Below, piece by piece: positions 26,201-34,604 of a DNA stretch of 64,000 bases (positions within the stretch are counted from its first letter, which is position 1; the number at the start of each line of letters is the position of its first letter). The notes below the pieces were generated by a model. It did no database searches and had not been told where the DNA came from. It worked only from the letters and a program-made list of their open reading frames with translations. The stretch comes from Pantanalinema sp. GBBB05 (GTDB lineage Bacteria > Cyanobacteriota > Cyanobacteriia > Leptolyngbyales > Leptolyngbyaceae), in the NCBI GenBank assembly GCA_016743235.1, contig VRZD01000001.1, positions 1 through 64,000 of the forward strand, read 5' to 3'. A program made the position numbers and the translations under genes.

Positions 26201-27360
26201 TCGCGGATACAGAACCATCATTAGCAGAATTTGCGGCAGCCCTCTCTGAAGTGCCTTTACCGGAAAGCGAACTGTCCCTGGAAACATCTGCCACTGAGGT
26301 ATCCCAGCCAGCACTCACCCCAGTCTCCGAGTCACCAGATGAGCGTCTGGATGATTTATTCGCTGAACCCTCTGGCTTTGATTTTGGTTCATCACCCACG
26401 GTAGGGTTTGAGTCTTCCCCCGCCTTCATTCTAGAAGGAATGGATGACTTATTTGGGGATACAGTTCCAGCCAGTCCTGCGGCACCATTAGTTACTCCTG
26501 TCGTACCAGATGAGCCTCTCCCCTTTACCTTGGAAGGCATGGATAGCCTCTTTGAGGATGTACCTCCAGTGGTTGCTCAGCCTGAGCCGACTATCCCTAC
26601 TACTACCTTATCCGTAAAGTCAGAACCCCTTCCACCAACTGATTCTCCCTTTACTCAAGAGAACATTGAGAATTTGTTTAGTCGGAACAAGCCCGCTGGA
26701 AGTAGCACTAGACCATCTACTAAACCGGCTCAATCGGGTCCTGCCTTTACATTAGAGGGCATGGATGACTTATTTGACGATGCCCCGCCCGTGGCACCGA
26801 TCGTAGCTAGTCCAGCATCCGATTCGGTTAAACCACCGGGAGAGGCTCCTCCACCTTCCTATGTACCGACCTTGGAGCGGATCGATCACCTCTTTGAAGC
26901 GACCACCCTCAAATCACCAGGGATGACGAGCGATCCCCAAGCCGATACATTGGCAGGCAGTATCGAAGACCTATTTGGAGATGCTCCGCCTGTGCCAGCA
27001 ACGATCGCCGAGCCTGACCCCAACCCAGGCGCAATGGCATCTGAGTTACTAGAAGACATGGATGATTGGTTTGGGGAAACAACGGCTCCAGCCCCCACCG
27101 AGTCACTGTCGCCCACCGTGGAGGAACTGACCGCATTTACGCTGGAAGGCATGGATGATTTATTTGTTGAGCCACCGACTAAAAGTAGCTCGACCGGGGC
27201 TGAATCCCGATCGCCCCGCTCCAATAGTCCAGTAGCAATGGACGCTTTGACCCTAGACGAGGCATTTGAAAGTTTGCTAGGGTCGTCCCCAGATGCCTCA
27301 TCGACCAATCCATCCACAGCCAACCCGACAACCCCAGAAAAAAAAAAGAAGACGCGGTAA
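23287..27360 (+). CDS. Large acidic protein with repeated short motifs, coiled-coil N terminus
   Basis: 1357 residues, no named family. Residues 1-300 are helical and Gln-rich, with predicted coiled coils (LRQQREALTQEIQQLEAQRR). Residues 300-1340 are acidic, rich in Pro, Ser, Glu and Asp, and likely disordered. Two motif families repeat there: LSLEEFATALPEV-type units about five to six times at 855-1010, and FTLEGMDDLFDDAPP-type units about nine times at 1045-1320. The end is Lys-rich (PEKKKKTR) and encoded by a run of ten A. The Hsp70-like frame opens at -1 behind it. Repeated identical motifs in a disordered chain suggest a multivalent scaffold; partner unknown. Confidence 0.85.
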   Translation: MTSQKDQIQSLIAEIDTVLQKTSPRLPWVMSGEATQQRQVLERVRNYLVAFQTHQPTEGAVGSADARPDLLAHDIYYRAQSATPLEATVGSEQPEELTPQQMLQAVMQEMSYLRTSLMQPLRHDLDVLRQQREALTQEIQQLEAQRRNYELSQSPVNQQQLVGDFLQILMGRLQESLAQQVAQTLEHLQHQALPATSSPMLAGMPEPATTLTPQLEQLQALQARSDQLLVGLDSSLRVVFESLQQSIQAYQESLTQGVDRLHTLGQQGEVMVNALLNHLAQRLGQEASSYLQSSAQQFAGLETGQASIDSLLAFPEAASKVTAPRSDSSAPPFPYPGIELPPPAESPTAPTPVDTAIESWLQSVSTVNQPDTLELGDSGLAALDLSQLELGQVDANNLEAFLSLDLNLTDPNASVEPELFSADTLANLSESPSSLEGSTDQLPELGGVTEEDTEDIDAALKLLEQLSQELQDQTQAVTIADAEATLDRIIAPSPVSPAATEPPPNISEDARDELDEFYESFFGAESFGSPPPEPEPPVTEPAAIGDQDWDLEAGNIGATNFELELPEFGTADETLALTELEADTSLGFGEGLSELAVSPEPEASLEDMLFGPVAEEASAIDLPALDNATDLPLPESSLVDTTSPEPTSETWLPEPNFLDSFFDEQDAISRSESVAALEVDLEPPDLATFEGESAIPEQIGSLTELAALFPEPPQPVAPEAPPEKSSGDRVPTAPDLSARPALDLEISISADQGLVASESQSGTNTIPGSDDLYILAAPEEDLLPTNLLDDELDFNLDLDEALLSRLSADLSNLEAMADQATQMLGSQEDFNLTLDDWTTEAPSSPAPEETSREASWQEVSLAEFAATVPEAEPELEPEPLSYAELSLEEFATALPEVPLSAGEAPLEALDTGLAEPELSLEEFATDLSEVTAPTSQPAPTELATVLDPSSSEEDEQGASLEEFASAIPEGAIADTEPSLAEFAAALSEVPLPESELSLETSATEVSQPALTPVSESPDERLDDLFAEPSGFDFGSSPTVGFESSPAFILEGMDDLFGDTVPASPAAPLVTPVVPDEPLPFTLEGMDSLFEDVPPVVAQPEPTIPTTTLSVKSEPLPPTDSPFTQENIENLFSRNKPAGSSTRPSTKPAQSGPAFTLEGMDDLFDDAPPVAPIVASPASDSVKPPGEAPPPSYVPTLERIDHLFEATTLKSPGMTSDPQADTLAGSIEDLFGDAPPVPATIAEPDPNPGAMASELLEDMDDWFGETTAPAPTESLSPTVEELTAFTLEGMDDLFVEPPTKSSSTGAESRSPRSNSPVAMDALTLDEAFESLLGSSPDASSTNPSTANPTTPEKKKKTR

Positions 27361-27403
27361 GCGATCGAAACCTAAAGGGTTTCAACCATGAAATCTCGAT
27401 CGC
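27337..27403 (+). other. Candidate -1 frameshift signal: A10 slippery run plus hairpins
   Basis: Ten A run from 27338 to 27347, followed by G. In the reading frame of the upstream gene this contains A AAA AAG at 27342-27348, the phase of a -1 slippery heptamer. Zero-frame TAA follows at 27358-27360. Downstream lie a 5-6 bp hairpin (GAAACC 27367-27372 with GGTTTC 27378-27383) and an outer HIP1-derived stem (GCGATCG 27361-27367 with CGATCGC 27397-27403). The spacer of 12 bases is longer than the usual 5-9. Runs of nine or more A can also cause RNA polymerase slippage. Confidence 0.5.
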
Positions 27404-27566
27404 TACAGCCACGCCCCAGACTGAAAGGGGAGCGTGGTATTTAGGGCTTGATTTAGGAACTACAGCGATTTCAGCCACTCTATGCCATCACCGGACTGGT
27501 CAGAGTTATCCGATCGTCTGGTCAAAACTAGAACAGCGACGACTCACAGTCACTGAGCAGCTACCC

Positions 27567-29150
27567 ATGATCGCCTATCTAACCGCCGATCAACCTGGGC
27601 AAACCCCTGCCGCCACCATTTCTGTCGGGTATGCGGCTTTAGCGCAAGCCGCTGCTGAATCTCTGGGAGCAATTCCTACTGGACTACTGCTCCACGACTT
27701 CAAGCATTACCTGAATGTCGGAATTCCTTACTTCTCGCCGCAAACCAACACTTGGGAGCCAGTCATTCAATGGTCGAATGATTGGGCGATCGCCCTAGGC
27801 TGGTTTCAGCAAGCCTTAATCGGATTATTAGCTCCCCTCAATCCTGCTAATGCCACTGATCGACCTTGTTTAGTCAAAGGATTAAGCCCTGAGCAAGCTC
27901 AAGCTGCTTTGAGCCAATTAACCGGAGTGGTTGTCAATCAACCTACAGGTTGGTCAGAAGCCTACTGTTTCAACGTGCGAGAAGCCATATTAGCAACTGG
28001 GCTTGTCGATCGCCCCGATCAAATCGTGTTCCTAGAAGATACGATCGCGGCTCTACTGACCCATCTCGCTCCGACAGATCCTTCCGCTTCCCCCTCGTTG
28101 GCGAGTGGGACAACCCTGGTAATCAGTGCTGGCGCCACAACAACCCAATTATTGCTGGTTAGCTTACCCGCCATAGCAGCAGACCCTTTCCATGAAAACT
28201 GCCACATGCGGAGTTTGGCTTATGCTGGCAATGCGATCGACCAGGATATTATCTGTCAACTACTCTATCCCTCAGCACAAGGTTGGGAGTCATTGGGTTT
28301 AGACGAACTCGATCTGCCTCTACCGGGTGAACCCGATCTCCCCACTCGCTATCGACTCCAACAACAATTAGAAAGTACATGGCTCGGTCGGGAATTGGTG
28401 ACTGCGGTACGCCATGCCAAACCTAACCTATCTCAGCAAGACCAAGTGGTTTTCAACCTGGAGAGGCAACAGTGGACTTTGAGCCAGCGAGACTGGCATC
28501 ATCGGGTTGTCTTACCCTATCTTCAGCAGCTTAATCGGGAACTGAATTTATTACTGCATCAAGCTGGGGCAACAACAGAATCTATTCAACAGGTGATTTG
28601 TCAGGGGGGAACAACTCAAATTCATTCGATCGCGTTATGGCTCCAGCAAAAACTGCCTCATGCCGCCGTCATTCCACCTCATGGAGATCGTTCACCTTCG
28701 TGGGGATTAGCCCATTTACCCCTTTACCCCAAAGTATTGGATTCTCAACGTCATCAATTCAGTCCCTACTTACTCGTCCATAGGCTGGTCAACCATTTAC
28801 CCGATCAGCCGCAACCCGTAGGACAGATCTTGCAAATGCTGGAGCAGCATAGAATAGATTTACATTTGTGCCAGTCGGCACTTCTCTCATTACTAGCAGG
28901 ACAACTTCCGGCTGGTTTGGTAGTAACCCCCCCTGACAGTGATCTGCTAACTCCACTCTCCCAACAGCATCCAGATATCCAAACGCTCAGCGCCACCCAG
29001 CTATTCTCCCGTCAGGGAAATCAAGCCTATCAGTTGAATCCTCACGTTCGTTCAGCCCTAACTCGCTACCTTGCGGCTGTATTGACAAACACTCATCAAA
29101 CGATGCAAGAAGTTGTACCAGTCAATTCATGGATAGAGCATAGACAATAA
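27567..29150 (+). CDS. Hsp70-like ATPase (reading frame opens upstream, start unresolved)
   Basis: The first ATG of this frame is 27567, giving 527 residues, but the frame is open from 27270 and the missing N terminus is encoded upstream: WYLGLDLGTTAISATL (from about 27432) is the Hsp70/actin phosphate-1 loop. Phosphate-2 is seen in TLVISAGATTTQLLLV and the adenosine motif in VICQGGTTQIHSIALWL. No ATG, GTG or TTG occurs in frame before 27567, so a protein started there would lack the ATP loop. Either -1 slippage from the upstream gene supplies the N terminus, or one base is missing (for example, five G instead of four at 27427 would join it to the ATG at 27388, which has AAAGG upstream). The C-terminal part is not a standard Hsp70 substrate domain. 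Confidence 0.8.
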   Translation: MIAYLTADQPGQTPAATISVGYAALAQAAAESLGAIPTGLLLHDFKHYLNVGIPYFSPQTNTWEPVIQWSNDWAIALGWFQQALIGLLAPLNPANATDRPCLVKGLSPEQAQAALSQLTGVVVNQPTGWSEAYCFNVREAILATGLVDRPDQIVFLEDTIAALLTHLAPTDPSASPSLASGTTLVISAGATTTQLLLVSLPAIAADPFHENCHMRSLAYAGNAIDQDIICQLLYPSAQGWESLGLDELDLPLPGEPDLPTRYRLQQQLESTWLGRELVTAVRHAKPNLSQQDQVVFNLERQQWTLSQRDWHHRVVLPYLQQLNRELNLLLHQAGATTESIQQVICQGGTTQIHSIALWLQQKLPHAAVIPPHGDRSPSWGLAHLPLYPKVLDSQRHQFSPYLLVHRLVNHLPDQPQPVGQILQMLEQHRIDLHLCQSALLSLLAGQLPAGLVVTPPDSDLLTPLSQQHPDIQTLSATQLFSRQGNQAYQLNPHVRSALTRYLAAVLTNTHQTMQEVVPVNSWIEHRQ

Positions 29151-29316
29151 GAGTTAGGAGGGAGGCAAATCAGACAACTAAAGCGATGCAACTGAACCGA
29201 TGCAGTTTTTGTGTCGGAACCTGAGCAGAAAGGGAACTCTAAGAGAGTCAAGGCTAAACATCATCCGGAAAACTATCTGTGTCAAGGTTAATTGTGCAAA
29301 CCCTTGCTAATGAGTA

Positions 29317-32300
29317 ATGAATTCCAACGAGCCGGTCACGAGTTCTGGTCGTAGCCAGAGGGTTGACCCCAGGTTAACGGAAAGCCCTCAGCCTCAGATC
29401 GCGGCGATCCAACCGCATTGTACTTTTCATGAAAGTATTCCGCATCTCCTGCAACTTGGGGTACTGCGTGAAGACCAGTTGGATACAGCTCTGACGGCAA
29501 TGGAATGTCAACAGATCTATCAACTGTTATCCCTTTATGTGGAGCAGTCAGCCTTAGGGGTAATAGGTTGGGATGCTGAGCTTCGAGTCACGCTATGGTC
29601 ACAGCAAGCAGAGCAGATCTTTGGTTGGCAGGCGAAAGATGTATTGGGAGAATCTTGGCAAACGCTGTCGATCGTCCATCCAGCCGATTGGGCAATTGTG
29701 CAGCAGAGTATGGAGCGGTCAGTTTGTGGTAGCACTGCCATCTGTTATGCCACTCGTAATTACCGTCAGGATGGAAAACTGATTGACTGTGAATGGCAAC
29801 AAATTACTCAATCCCAAAATCCTGATCAACGAACAGCCATTTTTGCGTTGGTGCAAGATGTCAGTGCTCGCCGCCGAACTGAAGCTGAACTCCGCCGCCG
29901 GATTGAGTTAGAACAGGTGATTAGTCGAATTACTCAACGCATTCGGCAATCGCTAGATCTGAATGAGATTTTGACTACAGCGGTGAATGAAGTTCGGCAA
30001 CTGCTCCAAGCCGATCGCGTCTTGGTGTTTCAACTCACGGCTGATGGGATTGGGGTAGTCATTAAAGAAGCGGTACTACCCGCTTATCCTGAGACCCTCA
30101 AAATGTACTGGCAGGATCAATGCTTTCCAGCCGAGTGTTATGAATACTACTGCCAGGCGCAGCCCCGAATTGTACCTGATGTGAAGATTGATCGATGGGC
30201 AAACTGTCTCACAGAGTTTATGCAGGGAGCCAGCGTCAAGTCTAAAATTGTCGCACCGATCGTACAGGATAAGCAGGAATCACTTGATCACCTTACCCAA
30301 TCATCGGTGCAGCCACAAGTTTGGGGATTGCTAGTCGTGCATGCCTGTGCGGAACATCGTCTGTGGCAGACAACTGAGGCAGAGTTATTACAGCAGATTG
30401 CTAACCAATTAGCGATCGCTATTCAGCAAGCTAATTTATATGCTCAGGTGCAGGCAGAACTGGCGGAACGCAAGCTAGCCGAAATGGTACTGCGCCAACA
30501 AGCAGAATATGAACGTTTGATTGGCGATATGACCCAACGGATTCGCCAGTCTTTAAATTTGACTGACATCCTGCATACGACGGTAGAAGAGGTGCGGCAG
30601 TTGCTTCAGGTCGATCGCACCTTGATTTACTCGATCGAGCCCGACGAAAGTGGCATGGTGATGGTGGAATCTGTGACTTCACCGAGCATGAGCATCCTCG
30701 GTAAACGGATCCAGCATCAAGGACTGCAACAAGAACCTTATTTGGATGCTTACTTGCATGGACAGGTGCAAGCGATCTCAGACATTAAGGCGATGGAACA
30801 ACCAGAATCTTACATTCATCTGTTGCGATCGCTTCAGGTGCAGGCATCGCTAATTGTAGGCATTGTTGTCAGTGAACAGACCTATCCTAGCGGTGAGTCC
30901 ACTCACATACCGACACCCACCCCAAATCGGTTATGGGGATTACTGGTTGCCCAGCATTGCCGCAATGTTCGACTCTGGTCGCCCATGGAAATTGATTTGC
31001 TGCGGCAACTTGCCGTCCAGGTTGGGATCGCAATTCAGCAATCAGAACTTTACCAACAAGTGCAGGTTCTGAATACCCGGCTAGAAGGACAGGTGCAGGA
31101 ACGAACGGCGGAGCTTCAGCGCGCTTTGGATTTTGAGGCATTGCTCAAACGAATTACCGATCGCGTTCGGGATAGTTTGGACGAAGGGCAGATTTTGCAA
31201 ACGGCAGTGGAAGAGTTGACCACTGAGCTGCGAGTTAATGCGTGTGATGCGGCGCTCTATCATCTAGAGACTAGAACCTCAACAATTTGCTACGAATCGA
31301 TTCATGCTGGGGTCAAATCGGCAGTAGGAGTCACCATCAGCATGGAGGGAGAACGCCGGGATATCTATACACAAATCTTGCAAGGTCACTCGGTCCAGTG
31401 TTGTGTTTGGTGTGAGAAACGCGGCTTTACCGATCCAGTCGCCCCACTGCAACCGATGACAGTACTGATTTGCCCGTTGATGGATGAGCGGGGGGTATTA
31501 GGGGACATGTGGCTGTTTAAGCCGATGGCTGACGTGTTTGAAGCCACTGAAATTCGTTTAGTTCAGCAAGTGGCAACCCATTGCGCGATCGCTCTGCGTC
31601 AATCTCGGTTGTATCAAGCGGCTCAAGCACAAGTTCAAGAGCTCGAACGACTGAGCCAACTGAAAGATGACTTTCTGAATACGATTTCGCATGAACTCCG
31701 CACCCCCATGTCTAGCATTCAACTGGCAATTCAAATGCTGGAACTAACGTTGTTCGATCCAGCAAAATCTGGTCAGGTAGAGGCAATGACGGTAGTATCA
31801 TCCCTCCGGCACTCAGAACAATATTTCCAGATCTTGCAACAGGAATGCCAGCGTGAGATTAATTTAATCGATGATTTACTGGAGCTGACTCGGTTGGATG
31901 CCAAGACGGAACCCTTAATGTTAACGGGAATTAATTTGGCTTTATGGCTCCCTCACCTGGTCGAACCCTTTATCGAACGCACCCAACAGCAACAGCAAAC
32001 GATCGTCCTCACGATTCCAGAGCAGTTGCCAACCCTGACCACCGATCTCTCTTATTTGCAACGCATGTTAATGGAACTATTAACCAATGCTTGCAAGTAC
32101 ACCCCTGCGGGCGAGTACATTAGGCTATCCGTAGAGACGCTACCCGACGAGATTCTGCTCTGTGTAGCCAATTCTGGCGTCGAGATTCCCCTGGCTGAGC
32201 GCGATCGCATTTTCGATCGGTTCTATCGGATCCCCAATAACGATCCCTGGAAATACAGTGGCACAGGATTGGGGTTGGCGCTGGTGAAAAAATTAGCCGA

Positions 32301-32385
32301 GCAACTAGGCATTACGATTCGGCTGGAAAGTGCTAACAACCAGACCACTTTCCAGCTCAAAATTCCGTTATTTCCGTTGGAATAA
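29317..32385 (+). CDS. Multi-sensor histidine kinase (PAS, three GAF)
   Basis: 1022 residues, cytosolic. PAS at about 70-185 (ALGVIGWDAELRVTLWSQQA), GAF domains at about 210-375, 410-580 and 612-765, then HisKA with His792 in FLNTISHELRTPMSS and HATPase at about 880-1020 (LLTNACKYTPAGEY, RIFDRFYRIPNND, GTGLGLALVKKLAEQ). None of the GAF domains shows an obvious chromophore Cys in the usual context, though the third has a CCVWC cluster that could bind metal or a bilin. No response regulator is adjacent. Its 3' end overlaps the convergent HHL1-like gene by 18 bases. Confidence 0.92.
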   Translation: MNSNEPVTSSGRSQRVDPRLTESPQPQIAAIQPHCTFHESIPHLLQLGVLREDQLDTALTAMECQQIYQLLSLYVEQSALGVIGWDAELRVTLWSQQAEQIFGWQAKDVLGESWQTLSIVHPADWAIVQQSMERSVCGSTAICYATRNYRQDGKLIDCEWQQITQSQNPDQRTAIFALVQDVSARRRTEAELRRRIELEQVISRITQRIRQSLDLNEILTTAVNEVRQLLQADRVLVFQLTADGIGVVIKEAVLPAYPETLKMYWQDQCFPAECYEYYCQAQPRIVPDVKIDRWANCLTEFMQGASVKSKIVAPIVQDKQESLDHLTQSSVQPQVWGLLVVHACAEHRLWQTTEAELLQQIANQLAIAIQQANLYAQVQAELAERKLAEMVLRQQAEYERLIGDMTQRIRQSLNLTDILHTTVEEVRQLLQVDRTLIYSIEPDESGMVMVESVTSPSMSILGKRIQHQGLQQEPYLDAYLHGQVQAISDIKAMEQPESYIHLLRSLQVQASLIVGIVVSEQTYPSGESTHIPTPTPNRLWGLLVAQHCRNVRLWSPMEIDLLRQLAVQVGIAIQQSELYQQVQVLNTRLEGQVQERTAELQRALDFEALLKRITDRVRDSLDEGQILQTAVEELTTELRVNACDAALYHLETRTSTICYESIHAGVKSAVGVTISMEGERRDIYTQILQGHSVQCCVWCEKRGFTDPVAPLQPMTVLICPLMDERGVLGDMWLFKPMADVFEATEIRLVQQVATHCAIALRQSRLYQAAQAQVQELERLSQLKDDFLNTISHELRTPMSSIQLAIQMLELTLFDPAKSGQVEAMTVVSSLRHSEQYFQILQQECQREINLIDDLLELTRLDAKTEPLMLTGINLALWLPHLVEPFIERTQQQQQTIVLTIPEQLPTLTTDLSYLQRMLMELLTNACKYTPAGEYIRLSVETLPDEILLCVANSGVEIPLAERDRIFDRFYRIPNNDPWKYSGTGLGLALVKKLAEQLGITIRLESANNQTTFQLKIPLFPLE

Positions 32386-32796
32386 TCCACTCAAGCGGTC
32401 TTTCACCTGATTTAACGAAGATTGAATCAAATTTCCAGCGGCAGCAGCGGGTTTTGTCGCTAGCTGAATTGGTTCGTCGTTGAATTGCTTCAGGCGATAA
32501 CCGTATTCCAGTTGATTTTGGTGCTTGCGCAGAATGGGGAACAGCCGCAAGGCTCCTTGTAACAGTTCTGCTTCCTGGTCAAAAATGGCGTGATTAATTT
32601 GATTGCTGCGAGCAACCGCGATCGAGCCGACAGGATACCAATTGTTTTTCCCTTGAATCCGAATAAAAATGGTAAATTCCGGCAAGCCATCGGCTTTCAT
32701 TTTGTCGTATTGTTTTGCCGCATCAGACCGCTTAGCGGATTGCTTCGAGGGTTGTTTTGTGGCTTTCGGCTTACCAAAACCGGAGTGCGTTGTCAC
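32368..32796 (-). CDS. HHL1-like protein
   Basis: 142 residues with a basic, disordered start (THSGFGKPKATKQPSKQSAK) and then the conserved block DAAKQYDKMKADGLPEFTIF, IRIQGKNNWYPVGSIAVAR and NQINHAIFDQEAELLQGALR. This matches my memory of the cyanobacterial relatives of plant HHL1 (hypersensitive to high light 1), a thylakoid protein linked to photosystem II repair. The plant protein has a membrane helix; the form here has none, ending in a possible amphipathic helix (NQVKDRLSGLFQRK). It is convergent with, and overlaps, the multi-GAF kinase. Confidence 0.7.
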   Translation of the reverse strand: MTTHSGFGKPKATKQPSKQSAKRSDAAKQYDKMKADGLPEFTIFIRIQGKNNWYPVGSIAVARSNQINHAIFDQEAELLQGALRLFPILRKHQNQLEYGYRLKQFNDEPIQLATKPAAAAGNLIQSSLNQVKDRLSGLFQRK

Positions 32797-32869
32797 AGAA
32801 GGATTCCTTCACAGCTTAAAACTATTGATAAAAGTTTACATAATTTTAAGTAACGATCGCTACTGGAAA

Positions 32870-33784
32870 TTAATCCAAATTTCGTCCAGTTAGTTCGACA
32901 AAGATGTCCTCCAGGTTAGAAGGGCGTACCATCATACCAGTCTTATCCAGTTGCTGATCTAGATAGGCATTAGCAGCTTCCAAGGTGGGGAAGAACTGGT
33001 AGTCCCACCGATCGCCCTGTTGTTGCATCACCATACCCTCACCATGTTTCTGGCGAAATTCGGCTAACGTCCCTAGCTCAATCAGGCGACCGGCATCCAT
33101 AATGCCAATGCGATCGCAGAGGTATTCCACTTCATCCATATAGTGAGTGGTCAGCAGCATCGTCATCCCTTGTTTATTCAAATCGCGAATAATTTCCCAT
33201 AATCGGCGGCGGGTTTGCGGATCAAGCCCAACAGTGGGTTCATCTAAAAATAGAATGTCAGGTTGGTGGAGTAAGGCTCTAGCAATTTGGAGCCGTCGCT
33301 TCATACCACCGGATAGAGTTTTCACTCGATCGTCGCGGCGATCAGCGAGTTCTACATACTCTAACCAGCGATCAATCTCCTGTTGTCGTCGCGATTTGGG
33401 AATATGGTGCATTCGTCCATGGAACTCCATGTTTTCCCAAACCGACAGATCATTATCAACACTGAGTTGCTGCAAGACAACGCCAATCCGTTGCCGTACT
33501 TGCCATGGTTCACAAACCACATCATGCCCCGCCACGTGAATTGTGCCTTGAGAAAGTTTAGTTAAGGTGGTCAGCATCCGGATCGTGGTTGATTTTCCAG
33601 CCCCGTTCGGTCCTAGTAGTCCAAACATTTCCCCGGCTTGAATCTCGAAAGACAGATTGTTGACGACCGGAACGTTGTTGTATTCCTTGTAAACTCCTTG
33701 CAGAGAAACAGCGATCGCCGTAGGAGCCTGCTGGTTATGTTGAGGTGAGGCAGGAGTGGAAGAACCAGGAGTTGACAAGGACAT
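32870..33784 (-). CDS. ABC-2 type transporter ATP-binding protein (DrrA-like)
   Basis: 304 residues. Walker A LLGPNGAGKSTTIRML, Q-loop VVLQQLSVDNDLSVWENM, signature LSGGMKRRLQ, Walker B PDILFLDEPTVGLDPQT and H-loop TTHYMDEVEYLCDRIGIM are intact. The C-terminal 80 residues match the DrrA-type extension (EDIFVELTGR). Family members export drugs, lipids or polysaccharide with a separate ABC-2 permease, which is not adjacent here. The ATG at 33784 is preferred over a TTG at 33796. The substrate cannot be inferred. Confidence 0.9.
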   Translation of the reverse strand: MSLSTPGSSTPASPQHNQQAPTAIAVSLQGVYKEYNNVPVVNNLSFEIQAGEMFGLLGPNGAGKSTTIRMLTTLTKLSQGTIHVAGHDVVCEPWQVRQRIGVVLQQLSVDNDLSVWENMEFHGRMHHIPKSRRQQEIDRWLEYVELADRRDDRVKTLSGGMKRRLQIARALLHQPDILFLDEPTVGLDPQTRRRLWEIIRDLNKQGMTMLLTTHYMDEVEYLCDRIGIMDAGRLIELGTLAEFRQKHGEGMVMQQQGDRWDYQFFPTLEAANAYLDQQLDKTGMMVRPSNLEDIFVELTGRNLD

Positions 33785-34418
33785 AGTGACAATCAAGCGG
33801 TGGGTTGGAAGGAGATCACTGAGCTGATCTAGTATCAGTGAAGCGAATTAGCCGATCGAATGAGAAAGATATCTGTGATCGTTACAGCATCTTAACATTT
33901 CAGATGAGTGCTAGCGTGACTCCCGCAAGGCTAATTGTATTGAACATTGCCCCTGCCAAATTGCTGAACTGTGACCCGCGTAGACAGGCGATCGCGATCT
34001 CACTTGTAAAGAATTGCTAAAAATTTATCAACTAATTAAAAACCTGGGATTGCACTCCTGGATGTAATTTCAGCGAAGTCTATCTATGTTTTACAGGTTG
34101 GGGATCAGCAAAAACGGCTTGAGTTCACACGAAATTAATAGTGTTAAGCCAAATTATTTCTAAGGTTTGATTGCTAATTATGGATACGCTAGACATAATG
34201 GAAAAGCAACTAATCTATTAGTTTGTGTAATAAATTGCAATCAGGCAACCAGTGTAAAAAGAACCTTAATTTTTCATTAAATCTGTTTGTTTTTAGGGTT
34301 GGAAGTATTTGCCTGAAGTGCAACGGTGGGGAGTGGTTGACGGAATTCTGTTGGTTGTTTATTCGCAAATTAATAACAAATGCTTCACGATCTTATTGCT
34401 GGAAATTCCTTTAATACC
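33785..34418. other. AT-rich gene-poor region
   Basis: About 630 bases between the ABC ATPase gene start and the small zinc ribbon gene. The stretch 34020-34380 is markedly more AT-rich than the surroundings. Short ORFs (33838-34020, 34223-34414, 34309-34533) show no motif or ribosome binding site and are not called. I see no strong hairpin. Confidence 0.55.
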
Positions 34419-34604
34419 ATGGATACATTTATCCAAGTTTGTTGCCCCAATTGTGGCAGTGGTGCAGAACGATATCATTTTCATAAAGATCATTCAATTC
34501 GGACTCAATGCCCAGCCTGTGATTATCTCATGATCACGTGTTCAACCACAGGCAACGTGATTGAGGCGTATGCTCCTGGTATTTCGCTAGGGACGCGTCA
34601 TTGA
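34419..34604 (+). CDS. Small zinc ribbon protein, 61 aa
   Basis: Starts [20 protein letters not shown], and a second CPAC pair follows at residues 32-35 (CPNC...[11 protein letters not shown]), forming a four-Cys zinc ribbon. It ends with [14 protein letters not shown]. Similar 60-residue proteins are common in cyanobacteria, sometimes misannotated as PriA fragments because of the ribbon. A longer in-frame start at 34380 is less likely. The 3' end overlaps the convergent rlmN by 18 bases. Role unknown; nucleic acid binding is plausible. Confidence 0.7.
   Translation: MDTFIQVCCPNCGSGAERYHFHKDHSIRTQCPACDYLMITCSTTGNVIEAYAPGISLGTRH

Noticed and set aside
24390-27323. Several long minus-strand ORFs inside the giant repeat gene
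   Set aside because: Shadow frames caused by the biased codon composition of the acidic repeat gene.
32835-32852. HLR1-like site upstream of the HHL1-like gene
   Set aside because: Only the first half (TTTACATA) matches; the second half (TTTAAGTA) departs at two core bases, so it is not called despite the attractive light link.
34223-34533. ORFs in the AT-rich gap before the zinc ribbon gene
   Set aside because: Frames conflict with the real zinc ribbon gene, and no homology or ribosome binding site is visible.
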